Shown: piece after piece, positions 1 to 7,704 of the stretch
Layout of the letters: every line of letters starts with the position of its first letter
Numbering within the stretch: the stretch's first letter is position 1
Assembly: GCF_009604405.1 (NCBI RefSeq)
Contig: NZ_WEGK01000007.1
Span: 186,001 to 250,000 of the forward strand
Length of the DNA: 64,000 nucleotides
Reading direction: 5' to 3'
Source: Nocardia macrotermitis
GTDB lineage: Bacteria > Actinomycetota > Actinomycetes > Mycobacteriales > Mycobacteriaceae
The notes under the pieces: model-generated
Told to the model about the DNA's origin: nothing
Databases searched by the model: none
The model's input: the letters and a program-made list of their open reading frames with translations, nothing else
Program-made: the position numbers and the translations under genes

Positions 1-244
1 CCGCCGAACCTGTACCCCGCACGTCGGCCATGCACGCCGGTGATCCTCATTTCTCCATTGCGCTTCACGGAACATCTCGGCGCGCAGGTCGCGCCGCACG
101 GATCGGACGCCTCGACACGGGAGGTCCGAATTCCGTTGCGGCAGAGGGTACAACAGGCCCATCGGGGGCGCGCGGGGGGAACCGGCGGTCGGGGTGCCTG
201 TTTTCCGGGGTCGCAGATAGCACCGCGGTAGCTCGGAGACGAAA

Positions 245-273
245 GACGCCCGCCCCCAGCGGGAACGGGCGTC
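245..273 (-). terminator. Probable intrinsic terminator of the acyl-CoA synthetase gene
   Basis: An 8-bp perfect inverted repeat, GACGCCCG (245-252) and CGGGCGTC (266-273), lies about 15 bp beyond the stop of the minus-strand synthetase gene. Read on the minus strand, it is followed by a short T-rich run (TTTCGTCTCC). The remaining first ~240 bases show no gene I can support. Confidence 0.5.
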
Positions 274-288
274 GGTCGAACCATTATA

Positions 289-1809
289 TCACGAGAACTG
301 TTGGCGCAGTTCCCGTTTGAGGATCTTTCCGGTCACGTTCTTCGGCAGCGCCGCGACGAACTCCACCCGGCGCGGCACCTGGAACCCGCCGAGCTGCTCG
401 CGGCAGCCCGCGATGATGTCCTCGGCCGTGGCGGTGGCGTTCTCGCGCAGCACGATCACCGCGCACACCACCTCGCCCCAGGTGTCGTCGGTGACGCCGA
501 TCGCGGCGGCCTCGGCGACACCGGGCTGACGGTAGAGGGCCTGCTCGACGGTCAGCGAGGCGACGTTCTCACCACCGCTGATGATGAGATCCTTCTTGCG
601 GTCGACGATGTAGACGAAACCCTCCGCGTCCTGCCGGACCAGATCTCCGGTGTGGAACCAACCGTCGGTGAACGCGTCGGCGGTGGCCTGCGGATCCTTC
701 CAGTAGCCAGCCATTACCTGATCGCCGCGCACGATCATCTCGCCGACCTGTCCGGCGGGCACATCGGCGAATTCATCGTCCACGATGCGAATATCGGCCA
801 GCCGCATGGGCTTTCCGGCCGAGGCGAGCAGGCCCGTCTCGCCGTCGGCCGCGCGGCGATGGGCGACCTCGTCCAGGTGCAGGACGTTACCGGCGAGTTC
901 GGTCATGCCCATGCCCTGATAGAAATCGCAGCCGAACCGTTCGAGTCCGGCCCGCAGCACGGCGGCGGGGATGGCCGAGGAGCCGTAGCCGATCGCCTCC
1001 AGGCTGTTCAGCGAATGCTTGTCCAGCTCCGGGTCCTGGAGCAGGAAGTTGATCATGGTCGGGGCCAAACCCGTTTGAGTGACCTGCCATTCGTCCACCA
1101 GACGCAGGAATGTCGCGTTGTCGTAGGAGCGCAGAATGCCGACCGTGCAGCCCAGCAGATGGTTGATCATGACCACGTAGCCGCCGATGTGGCACAGCGG
1201 GAAGCAGAACAGGAATACCGTCTCCTCCGGAACCTCCCACTGCAACGCTGAAGAGGTCACGCCCGCAAGCAGATTGCGGTGCGAGACCATCACGCCCTTG
1301 GGCATGCCCGTGGTTCCGCTGGTGTACACCAGCCAGGCGGTGTCGTCGGGGGTCGTGCTGGTCTCGGGCACGTCCGTCGAAGCGCCGGAAAGGAATTCGT
1401 CCCATTCGACGGCGCCGGGGGCGGCGCCGATCGATACCACGGTCGTCACCGACGGGATGCGATCGCGGATGCGTGCCACGGTTTCGGCGAACTCCGGCGC
1501 GATGATCAGCACCGTCGCCTCGGAATGCTGTAGGAGAGCGACGATCTGGTCCGGATGCAACCGAATGTTCAGGATCGTCAACGCCATCCCGGCCATCGGG
1601 ACGCCGTAGTAGCAGTCCAGGTACTGCGTGCAGTTCGAGGACAGGATCGCGATCCGGTCCCCCGGGGCGGCGACCCCGAGCAACGCATTCGCCAAGCGGC
1701 GGCAGCGATCTCGCAGCTGCCCGTAGCTGACCTGCTCCTGTTCGAATCGCAACGCGATCCGCTCCGGGTGTTTGCGCGCACCGTATTCGACGATGTCACC
1801 GATCAACAT
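289..1809 (-). CDS. Class I adenylate-forming enzyme (fatty-acid/acyl-CoA synthetase)
   Basis: The 506-residue protein is a complete acyl-CoA synthetase of the ANL superfamily, which activates a carboxylic acid with ATP and transfers it to CoA. Visible motifs are the P-loop YTSGTTGMPKG (about residues 163-173), the acyl-adenylate motif GMGMTELAG, the ribose-binding GWFHTGD, and the C-terminal hinge and catalytic lysine region DRKKDLIISGGENV and PKNVTGKILKREL. The length is normal for the family. The next gene on the same strand (1847-2809) ends 38 bp upstream, so the two are probably cotranscribed. The substrate cannot be read from sequence; a medium- or long-chain fatty acid or an aromatic acid would both fit. 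Confidence 0.9.
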   Translation of the reverse strand: MLIGDIVEYGARKHPERIALRFEQEQVSYGQLRDRCRRLANALLGVAAPGDRIAILSSNCTQYLDCYYGVPMAGMALTILNIRLHPDQIVALLQHSEATVLIIAPEFAETVARIRDRIPSVTTVVSIGAAPGAVEWDEFLSGASTDVPETSTTPDDTAWLVYTSGTTGMPKGVMVSHRNLLAGVTSSALQWEVPEETVFLFCFPLCHIGGYVVMINHLLGCTVGILRSYDNATFLRLVDEWQVTQTGLAPTMINFLLQDPELDKHSLNSLEAIGYGSSAIPAAVLRAGLERFGCDFYQGMGMTELAGNVLHLDEVAHRRAADGETGLLASAGKPMRLADIRIVDDEFADVPAGQVGEMIVRGDQVMAGYWKDPQATADAFTDGWFHTGDLVRQDAEGFVYIVDRKKDLIISGGENVASLTVEQALYRQPGVAEAAAIGVTDDTWGEVVCAVIVLRENATATAEDIIAGCREQLGGFQVPRRVEFVAALPKNVTGKILKRELRQQFS

Positions 1810-1846
1810 CTGTTCTGCTCCTTGCTGATTCGAACCTGTCGCACCG

Positions 1847-2809
1847 TCACCGGATCGCCATCGGGTTGATCGGGGAACCCACGCCGCGGGTGAACCGCAG
1901 CGGCGGTCCGGCGTAGAGGAAGTCCCAGCGGCCGTCGGCGGCGCAGGCTTGCGACAGGTCTTCGAAATCCAGCATTTCCGCGAGCGTGACGCCCATGTCG
2001 CGGATGAGCACCATGTGCAGTTCGAAGGCGGCCCCGGGATGTTCGCCGGGCATCACCTCGACGGCCCAGTTGTCCGAGCCCACGACCGCGATGTCCTTCT
2101 CGCGCAACCATTTCGCGCAGGACAGGCTGAGTCCGGGCTCGCCCGCCATGAAGCTGTTGGGGTCGCGTTCGGTGAGGAATTTCTTACGCCAGCCGGTCCG
2201 GAACAGCAGGATGTCGCCCGCGCCGATCTGCACACCCTGCGCGGCGGCGACCTCGTCGAGTTCGTCGGGGCCGATCGCGGCGCCGGCCTCGAGCCAGTCG
2301 ACGCCGCGCGCCCGCGCGATGTCGAGCAGCACGCCGCGTCCGGCGATGCCACCGGCCTGGGTGTGGATGCCGCACTTGTCCGCGCCCTTGACCGTCACCC
2401 CGTCGCCCGGATGGCCGTTGTAGAGGTGGTCGTCATAGTGCACGTGGGCGAGCGAGTCGTACTGCGAACCGGCCTGCAACGGCATGAACACGAAGTCGTC
2501 GGCCCATTTGAACCCGCCGGGCAGCACCTGCTCCTGCCCGTTCTCCGACATCAGCCGGATCGGGTTGATGCGCAATCCGCCGGGCTGCGGACCGTCCCCG
2601 TCGAGCGGAATCCCCAGCGTGAAGACCTCACCGGTGCGCACCAGCCCCGCCGCGGCCGCCACCCGTTCGGGCGTGAGCAGATTGGTCGTCCCCCGTTCGT
2701 CCTCGCTTCCCCACCGCCCCCAATTGCTGACCTCTCGGCCCAACTCACGCATATCGGGAACTTCAGGCACCGCCGCCTCCTCGCGAACTGTTAGTGACGT
2801 GACAGTCAT
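1847..2809 (-). CDS. Cyclase-family protein (kynurenine formamidase-like metal hydrolase)
   Basis: A 320-residue protein of the putative cyclase family (Pfam Cyclase, PF04199), whose characterised members are metal-dependent amide or ester hydrolases such as bacterial kynurenine formamidase. The metal-site motif is visible as DSLAHVHYDDHLYNG, with a further His in TQAGGIAGRGVLLD surroundings. I chose the ATG at 2809 because similarity-like sequence (SLTVREEAAVPEV) begins there; an in-frame start 15 codons upstream exists. It lies directly upstream of the acyl-CoA synthetase on the same strand. The true substrate is unknown. Confidence 0.85.
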   Translation of the reverse strand: MTVTSLTVREEAAVPEVPDMRELGREVSNWGRWGSEDERGTTNLLTPERVAAAAGLVRTGEVFTLGIPLDGDGPQPGGLRINPIRLMSENGQEQVLPGGFKWADDFVFMPLQAGSQYDSLAHVHYDDHLYNGHPGDGVTVKGADKCGIHTQAGGIAGRGVLLDIARARGVDWLEAGAAIGPDELDEVAAAQGVQIGAGDILLFRTGWRKKFLTERDPNSFMAGEPGLSLSCAKWLREKDIAVVGSDNWAVEVMPGEHPGAAFELHMVLIRDMGVTLAEMLDFEDLSQACAADGRWDFLYAGPPLRFTRGVGSPINPMAIR

Positions 2810-2999
2810 GTCAACTTTCTCGCCCAGTGTGATCGCCCGCACTATAAGTGTCAATAGGGCATTGCCGACGGATTGCGGGGAGTGTTCACCCGGCCGGCGC
2901 GGGAACGCCGTCCGCCGGCCCGGTCACGCTGTCGGCCGCGCCTGGCTCATCGGCGTCGATGATGGTGCGCGGCAGCACTATTCGAGGAGCAGCGGCAGC

Positions 3000-4052
3000 T
3001 CAGAGGTCCGCGAAGGTCGCGGCATCGATGACGAGGCGGTAGTGCACATCGGCGGCGTCCAGGCGTGCGAAGGCCTGCTCGATTCCGGTCGCGGGGATGA
3101 TCTCGACCTCGGCGGTGATCCGGTGTTCCGCGCAGAAGTCGAGCATCTCCTGAGTCTCGGCGATGCCGCCGATCGATGTTCCGGCCAGCGAGCGGTGGCC
3201 GCCGATCAGCAGACCGACCGGGGCGCTGAGGGGTTCGACCGGCGCGCCCGCCATGACCAGGGTGCCGTCGGTGTCCAGCAGGTTCAGCAGGGGCGCGGTG
3301 TCCGACGTCGCCGAAACGGTGGAGATGATCAGGTCGAAGCGGCCCGCGAGTGCGGTCAGCGTGGTGTCGTCGTCCAGGGCGTAGTGGCACACCGCGCCGA
3401 AACGCTTGGCGTCCCACGCGTTCGCCGAGGTCCGGCTGATGACGCTGACCTGCGCACCCATCGCGGCGGCGAGTTTGACGCCCAGATGTCCCAGCCCGCC
3501 CATACCGGCGATGGCGACCCGGCTGTCCGGGCCCACCCGCCAGTGCCGCAGCGCGGAGTACATGGTGATGCCCGCGCACAGCAGCGGTGCGGCCGCGGCG
3601 ATGTTCAGGCTCGGCGGCAGCTTCAGGACGAAATCCTGGTCCACGACGATCTTCTGGCTGTATCCACCGGAGGTCGGCACGCCGTCGCGGTCCACGGAGT
3701 TGTATGTACCGACCGAGCCGCGCTGGCAGTACTGTTCGCGGCCCGCGCGGCAGTTGCGGCACTCCCGGCACGAGTCGATCAGGTTGCCCACGGCAACCGG
3801 ATCGCCGACGGCATGTCGCGTGACCGCCGTGCCGACCGCCGCGACCACCCCGGTGATCTCGTGTCCCGGAACCATCGGGTACGTGGAGAAACCCCAGTCG
3901 TTGCGGACGAAGTGCACGTCGGAGTGGCATACGCCGACATAGGCGATATCGATCAGGACATCGGTCGCGCCGAGGTCGCGACGCTCGATGGTTGTGGTGC
4001 GGAACGGCGCACCGGCATCGGCAACGGACAGCGCCTTCACCAGGGTGGGCAT
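3000..4052 (-). CDS. NAD(P)-dependent zinc alcohol dehydrogenase
   Basis: A 350-residue medium-chain dehydrogenase/reductase resembling the YahK/cinnamyl-alcohol dehydrogenase group, which interconverts aldehydes and primary alcohols. It has the catalytic zinc motif GVCHSDVHFVRNDWG near the N terminus, GHEITGVV, and the structural zinc cluster C-x2-C-x2-C-x7-C (CRECRNCRAGREQYC). The Rossmann glycine motif is GMGGLGHLGVKLA. A strong ribosome site, GGAGG, precedes the ATG at 4052, so the longer open frame to 4202 is not needed. A TetR-family gene diverges from it 106 bp away, with repeated sites between them, which suggests that regulator controls this gene. Confidence 0.92.
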   Translation of the reverse strand: MPTLVKALSVADAGAPFRTTTIERRDLGATDVLIDIAYVGVCHSDVHFVRNDWGFSTYPMVPGHEITGVVAAVGTAVTRHAVGDPVAVGNLIDSCRECRNCRAGREQYCQRGSVGTYNSVDRDGVPTSGGYSQKIVVDQDFVLKLPPSLNIAAAAPLLCAGITMYSALRHWRVGPDSRVAIAGMGGLGHLGVKLAAAMGAQVSVISRTSANAWDAKRFGAVCHYALDDDTTLTALAGRFDLIISTVSATSDTAPLLNLLDTDGTLVMAGAPVEPLSAPVGLLIGGHRSLAGTSIGGIAETQEMLDFCAEHRITAEVEIIPATGIEQAFARLDAADVHYRLVIDAATFADL

Positions 4053-4091
4053 GTGGAACCTCCAGCTCAGTTCGGCGAACGGCCGCATTCG

Positions 4092-4143
4092 CGACCGATC
4101 GGTCGTGAACGTTAGCACATACTGGAACGAACGGTCGTGAACG
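4092..4143. promoter_or_regulatory. Putative TetR operator pair in the adh/tetR divergent promoter
   Basis: A perfect 14-bp palindrome CGACCGATCGGTCG (4092-4105) overlaps the first of two copies of GGTCGTGAACG (4101-4111 and 4133-4143). The copies are 32 bp apart, about three helical turns, between the start of the alcohol dehydrogenase and the start of the TetR gene. The role is inferred from position and symmetry. Confidence 0.55.
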
Positions 4144-4158
4144 CGATAGGATGCGTCC

Positions 4159-4740
4159 ATGGCACGACCCCGAGAGTTCGACGAAGACGATGTCGTCGGC
4201 AAGGCCCGCGACCGCTTCTGGGCCGCCGGCTACGCCGCGACCTCCATCCACGACCTCGTCGACGCGACCGGCGTAAGCCGCGGCAGCCTCTACGCGACCT
4301 TCGGCAGCAAACACGAACTGTTCCTGCGCGCGCTGGACTCGTACTGCGAGGGCACCATCGCCGCCGTACACGCCGACCTCGACGGCGACAGCGCCGACGC
4401 CGCCGACCGCCTGCGCACCCATATGCGCCACGTCGCCGACAGCTGCGGCAACGCCGAATTCGGTTGCTTCCTGGCCAAATCCACCGCGGAACTCGCCGCC
4501 GCCGACCCCGAGGTCGCCAAACGCGCCGACCAGATGTACGGCACCTACGAGGACATCCTCGTCACCTGCCTCGAACAGGCCCAACACGTCGGCGACCTCG
4601 ACGACCGCCACGACCCCCGCACCCTCGCCGCACTACTGCTGATCACCGTGCGCGGCATGGACGCCCTCGGCCAGGCCGGGCGCGGGGTGGAGTTCATGCG
4701 TCAGGTCACCGAGCATTCGTTGGCGTTCTTGTTGAGCTGA
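4159..4740 (+). CDS. TetR/AcrR family transcriptional regulator
   Basis: A 193-residue one-domain repressor. The N-terminal helix-turn-helix is clear: FDEDDVVGKARDRFWAAGY followed by ATSIHDLVDATGVSRGSLYATFGSK (about residues 6-50). The ligand domain has a Cys pair region (SCGNAEFGCFLAK) typical of the YcdC/TetR_C group. It is transcribed divergently from the alcohol dehydrogenase at 3000-4052, and the palindromic sites between them suggest autoregulation plus control of the dehydrogenase. The inducer is unknown; an aldehyde or electrophile is a reasonable guess. Confidence 0.9.
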   Translation: MARPREFDEDDVVGKARDRFWAAGYAATSIHDLVDATGVSRGSLYATFGSKHELFLRALDSYCEGTIAAVHADLDGDSADAADRLRTHMRHVADSCGNAEFGCFLAKSTAELAAADPEVAKRADQMYGTYEDILVTCLEQAQHVGDLDDRHDPRTLAALLLITVRGMDALGQAGRGVEFMRQVTEHSLAFLLS

Positions 4741-4827
4741 CTGCTCGGGGCCTTGCGCCCGGGACCATCGGATATGGGGCGAAATCCGGCCGTTGGACGC
4801 GCCACCCTTGGCGTGTCGGCAGCAGTC

Positions 4828-4852
4828 GTACATGATGTACATGATGTACATG
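4828..4852. repeat. GTACATGAT tandem repeats, probable antitoxin operator
   Basis: Nearly three direct copies of the 9-mer GTACATGAT (4828-4836, 4837-4845, 4846-4852 partial). Each copy contains the core of the self-complementary ATGTACAT, so the array is both direct and inverted. It ends 30 bp before the antitoxin start codon, where toxin-antitoxin modules usually carry their autoregulatory operator. Confidence 0.55.
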
Positions 4853-4881
4853 TGGCCAATCGGGAGAGGTTCGAAGCGCCG

Positions 4882-5322
4882 ATGACGATCACACACCCCA
4901 TCACCTCCGTGACACGGTACGACTCGATGAACAACGCTCGAGACCACTTCAGCCAGATGCTGAGCGCGGCGGAAGAGGGCAATGTCGCGGTCGTCTCCCG
5001 CAAGGGCAAAGCATCCGCCCTGGTCGAGATCGGACGGCTGCGGTTGTTGCTGGCGCACGTCATCCACCGGCACGATCCGCAGGTCGTCCGCGAGGACGGC
5101 AACTGGGTCGCCTATCTACCGGGCCTACCGCTCGCGGTGGAAGAACCCGAACTCGACGTCGCGATCGAGGCGCTCGTCGAGGCGATGCGCGAGTACGCCT
5201 CCGACTGGCAGGACCATCTGCACGCGGCGATCAATCATCGCGACAATGTCGACTTCGTGCAGTTCGTCGAGCTGTCCAGCGACGAGCAACTGCGGGAATG
5301 GTTGACGGCAGCCGAGCAGTGA
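4882..5322 (+). CDS. Phd/YefM-like antitoxin with C-terminal extension
   Basis: A 146-residue protein whose first ~60 residues look like a prevent-host-death (Phd/YefM) antitoxin: SMNNARDHFSQMLSAAEEGN, then VAVVSRKGKASALVEI. The C-terminal half is acidic and helical (EEPELDVAIEALVEAMREYA) and may bind the toxin. The usual Phd antitoxin is about 80-90 residues, so this is a longer form seen in actinobacteria. Its stop overlaps the start of the next gene, as in a coupled toxin-antitoxin pair, and the GTACATGAT repeats lie just upstream. The ATG at 4882 is preferred; upstream in-frame GTG codons run through the repeats and are unlikely. Confidence 0.75.
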   Translation: MTITHPITSVTRYDSMNNARDHFSQMLSAAEEGNVAVVSRKGKASALVEIGRLRLLLAHVIHRHDPQVVREDGNWVAYLPGLPLAVEEPELDVAIEALVEAMREYASDWQDHLHAAINHRDNVDFVQFVELSSDEQLREWLTAAEQ

Positions 5323-5753
5323 CCCAATACCCTCCGGGCAACAAGAAGGCCCATGAAACGTTCTGCCGGAACGACGAATGGCGGCTCGTCCGCAACGCGA
5401 AAGGCGGGGCCGTCGGCCACCACAGCACGTGGGAGCTGGCCTTGTCCGACGGCCGCATCCTGCGCACCCGAATCTCCCGCCCGGTCGACAACACCGACTA
5501 CGGCCCCAAGATGTGGTCTCAAATCCTGAAGGACCAACTCAAGGTGACCGAAGCCCAGTTCTGGGCCTGCGCCGACGACCGCACCCGTCCGACGCGCGTA
5601 CGCGAGCAGGTCACGATTCCGAACAAGGAACCCATCCCACTCGGCGTCGTCGAAAAGCTCATTCGACTCGCAGGGCTGACCCCGCAGGAAATCGAGAGCA
5701 TGACCAAAACCCAAGGCGTGGAACGGCTCAACCAGTTCTGGGCCGAGCAGTAG
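5298..5753 (+). CDS. Putative toxin partner ('cytotoxic translational repressor'-type protein)
   Basis: A 151-residue basic protein, or 144 residues if translation starts at the GTG at 5319, which gives a 4-base GTGA overlap with the antitoxin stop. It has recognisable stretches such as NDEWRLVRNAKGGAVGHHSTWEL, LSDGRILRTRISRPV and YGPKMWSQILKDQL. I recall this family only under the automatic name 'cytotoxic translational repressor of toxin-antitoxin stability system'; I see no RelE catalytic set that I can defend. Position after a Phd-like antitoxin is the main support. The C terminus (LGVVEKLIRLAGLTPQEIE) looks like a small helical module. Confidence 0.6.
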   Translation: MVDGSRAVTQYPPGNKKAHETFCRNDEWRLVRNAKGGAVGHHSTWELALSDGRILRTRISRPVDNTDYGPKMWSQILKDQLKVTEAQFWACADDRTRPTRVREQVTIPNKEPIPLGVVEKLIRLAGLTPQEIESMTKTQGVERLNQFWAEQ

Positions 5754-5889
5754 CGGCAACCTCGCCGTACTGGGTACCGGGTCCATTTCCGGGCTTTATC
5801 GGACTACCCGATAGGTGAGGTAGGCGAGGGTATTGCCGATGGTGGCGGTGTCGATGAGGCGCAGTGGTGTGCGGGCATGGAGGCTACTG
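5754..5889. other. Intergenic stretch 3' of the tRNA with a possible gene tail
   Basis: No complete gene is visible. On the minus strand, directly after the 3' end of the tRNA, one frame reads ARTPLRLIDTATIGNTLAYL and ends TYRVVR before a stop at about 5800. It lacks a convincing start and may be the end of a lost gene. Confidence 0.3.
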
Positions 5890-5963
5890 TGGGGCGGGTG
5901 GGGCTCGAACCCACGACCAGCGGATTATGAGTCCGCGGCTCTAACCGACTGAGCTACCGCCCC
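5890..5963 (-). tRNA. tRNA with anticodon CAT (elongator Met, or Ile2 if lysidine-modified)
   Basis: A full 74-nt cloverleaf can be folded on the minus strand: acceptor GGGGCGG (5963-5957) pairs with CCGCCCC (5897-5891); the T arm is GTGGG/CCCAC around a GTTCGAGC-type loop (5914-5898); the anticodon loop CTCATAA gives anticodon CAT. The discriminator is A and no CCA is encoded. Initiator tRNA is excluded by the paired first acceptor position. CAT-anticodon tRNAs are Met elongator or tRNA-Ile2 read after lysidine modification; sequence alone does not settle which. Confidence 0.92.
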
Positions 5964-6108
5964 TGACCGCTTGGAATGCGGGCTGGGGCGATGGTACCGG
6001 GTTGGGGGGTGGTTCGCCTATTCGGATCGGGTGCGTTGGCGGGAGTTCGTTGGTCGCAGGATCGTGTCGGTCCGGTCGGGATGAAGGGGATGGAGCAGGA
6101 GGGTTGGC

Positions 6109-6327
6109 GTGGCGGGTCTGTTCGTCGAGGTTTTGCGGGTGCATCAGTGGGTTTGCGAGCGTAGTGGTGGGATGGTCGGGCATCAGGTGTTGGCGGGGAT
6201 TCCGACGTTGCTGTCGCGGATGGTGGGGCGGAAGTCGGGGCAGGCGCGGACCAGTGCGTTGACCTATGCGCGGGACGGGCGGGATTATCTGGTGACCGCG
6301 CCCAATGGTTTACCGAGTCCGCGTTGA
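6109..6327 (+). pseudogene. Truncated deazaflavin (F420)-dependent nitroreductase
   Basis: The 72-residue frame has the N-terminal signature of the DUF385/Ddn family of F420-dependent nitroreductases: GHQVLAGIPTLLSRMVG, then RKSGQARTSALTYARDGRDY and LVTAPNG. Intact members continue with a His-Pro-x-Trp motif and about 70 more residues; here the frame ends NGLPSPR and stops, and no continuation is visible in the other frames downstream. I infer a gene fragment next to the tRNA gene. A short functional protein is possible but unlikely because much of the cofactor site would be missing. Confidence 0.65.
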
Positions 6328-6447
6328 CGGGCCGACATCGCTGGCGCGGCAGCCGATTCGTTTCGCGACACCCCAGCCGCAAGCCGTGACCGCCCGGGAT
6401 GGTCCCAGCCACGAGTGACGACAGGACGATCCCGGGCGAGCGGGACC

Positions 6448-7437
6448 TCAGACCGTCAGGATCGTTCGCCCGATCGCGGTGCGGGATTCGATCGCCGCAT
6501 GGGCCGCGGCAGCATCGGTTAGTGGGAAGGTTTGGCCGACAACGACTTCCAGACGTCCCGCTGCCGCTTCGGCAAGTGGGCGGCGGCCGAGGGACTGCCA
6601 GTCGAGATCATCCTTGGTCATCTCCAGTAGCATTCGGACCGTAATACCGTGTGCGGCGGCATATTCGGTCGGGTTGTCCACGAAACCGCCTGCGGCATTG
6701 CCATATCCGAGGAAGCGTCCGCCGGGAGTGATGACGCGCAGGGCAGCGGTGCCGATCGGCCCACCCGCACCGTCCAGAACCACGGCGACGCCGCCGGTCG
6801 CCTCCCGGACCCGATCCACCCAATCCGGCTCCTCGTAATCGACCACCACTTTCGCGCCGAGACGTTGTGCCAGTGCGAGTTTCGCCTCACCGTGCGCCGC
6901 CGCGATCACCGACGCACCGGCCGCGGTCGCCCATTGCGTGAGCAGTGTGCCCAGACCGCCGCCCGCCGCGGTGATCAGCACCCACTCCCCCGGGCGGAAC
7001 CGGGCCTGCTCGGCGACCATCAGTGAGGTTCGGCCGTCGTGTACGAGGGCGGCGGCCCGGATGTCGTCCACGCCGTCAGGAATCTCGGCCAGGGTTTGTT
7101 CCTTCGCCAGCGCTCTGGTCGCGTAGCCGCCGATGGGCAGGCCGCCGCCGATACCGCTCGCGGCGGTGGCGGTGGCGACCCGTTTGCCGATCCAGCCGGG
7201 ATCGACGCCCTCGCCGACCGACGAGATCACCCCGGCGACCGCGCCGCCGGGGACGTACGGCGGCTCGATCGGGAAGAAGTCCCGACCCCAGCCGCCGCGC
7301 AGCCGCACATCCAGGAACATCACGTCGGCCGCCGCGACATCCACCACCACCTGACCGGGTCCGGCGACCGGATCGGACATTTCGACCGGAATCAGCACCT
7401 CCGGTCCCCCGAACGACTTCGCTTCCACCGCAAACAT
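6448..7437 (-). CDS. Zinc-binding-dehydrogenase-family quinone oxidoreductase
   Basis: A 329-residue medium-chain dehydrogenase of the quinone oxidoreductase (QOR) type, which normally reduces quinones or enones with NADPH and carries no zinc. It lacks the Cys/His zinc set. Visible are PYVPGGAVAGVISSVGEGV (GroES-like domain), the cofactor motif ITAAGGGLGTLLTQWA, and VVLDGAGGPIG. A purine-rich site (AGAGGAAG) precedes the ATG at 7437. It stands alone on the minus strand. Confidence 0.88.
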   Translation of the reverse strand: MFAVEAKSFGGPEVLIPVEMSDPVAGPGQVVVDVAAADVMFLDVRLRGGWGRDFFPIEPPYVPGGAVAGVISSVGEGVDPGWIGKRVATATAASGIGGGLPIGGYATRALAKEQTLAEIPDGVDDIRAAALVHDGRTSLMVAEQARFRPGEWVLITAAGGGLGTLLTQWATAAGASVIAAAHGEAKLALAQRLGAKVVVDYEEPDWVDRVREATGGVAVVLDGAGGPIGTAALRVITPGGRFLGYGNAAGGFVDNPTEYAAAHGITVRMLLEMTKDDLDWQSLGRRPLAEAAAGRLEVVVGQTFPLTDAAAAHAAIESRTAIGRTILTV

Positions 7438-7576
7438 GTTCGCCCACTTCCTCTCGTCCCGGACTATGCGACCAGCCTGATACCTCTACATAGGTTGAGG
7501 TCAATGCCGTTCGCCGAGAGCGAGCGCACATCGCGACGGATTTGCCGGTCACAGCGGGTTTCGACTAAGATCACCG

Positions 7577-7699
7577 GTCGAGGGGAGTACTTCCCAAGCG
7601 CTATACCGGTCAGTACGGATTTCACCGTTGAGATCCCCGGGTGGCCGCCCGTTTCCTGCGGGCGAAGGAGACCTCGGGTGGTTTGTCATACCCGAGGAG
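7577..7699 (+). ncRNA. Probable yybP-ykoY-type Mn2+ riboswitch upstream of the TerC gene
   Basis: The leader holds the hallmark GGGGAGTA (7582-7589), CGGTCAGTACGGAT (7607-7620), and further paired elements including GCCCG/CGGGC (about 7647-7663). I recall the same order of conserved blocks in actinobacterial yybP-ykoY leaders before TerC-like genes. The last hairpin, CCTCGGGT (7672-7679) with ACCCGAGG (7690-7697), buries the ribosome site GAGGAG (7694-7699), so control is probably at translation initiation. Boundaries are approximate. Confidence 0.62.
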
Positions 7700-7704
7700 T
7701 CCCA

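Noticed and set aside
5890..5963. The tRNA as an active phage attachment site
   Set aside because: No integrase and no second copy of the tRNA 3' end is visible nearby.
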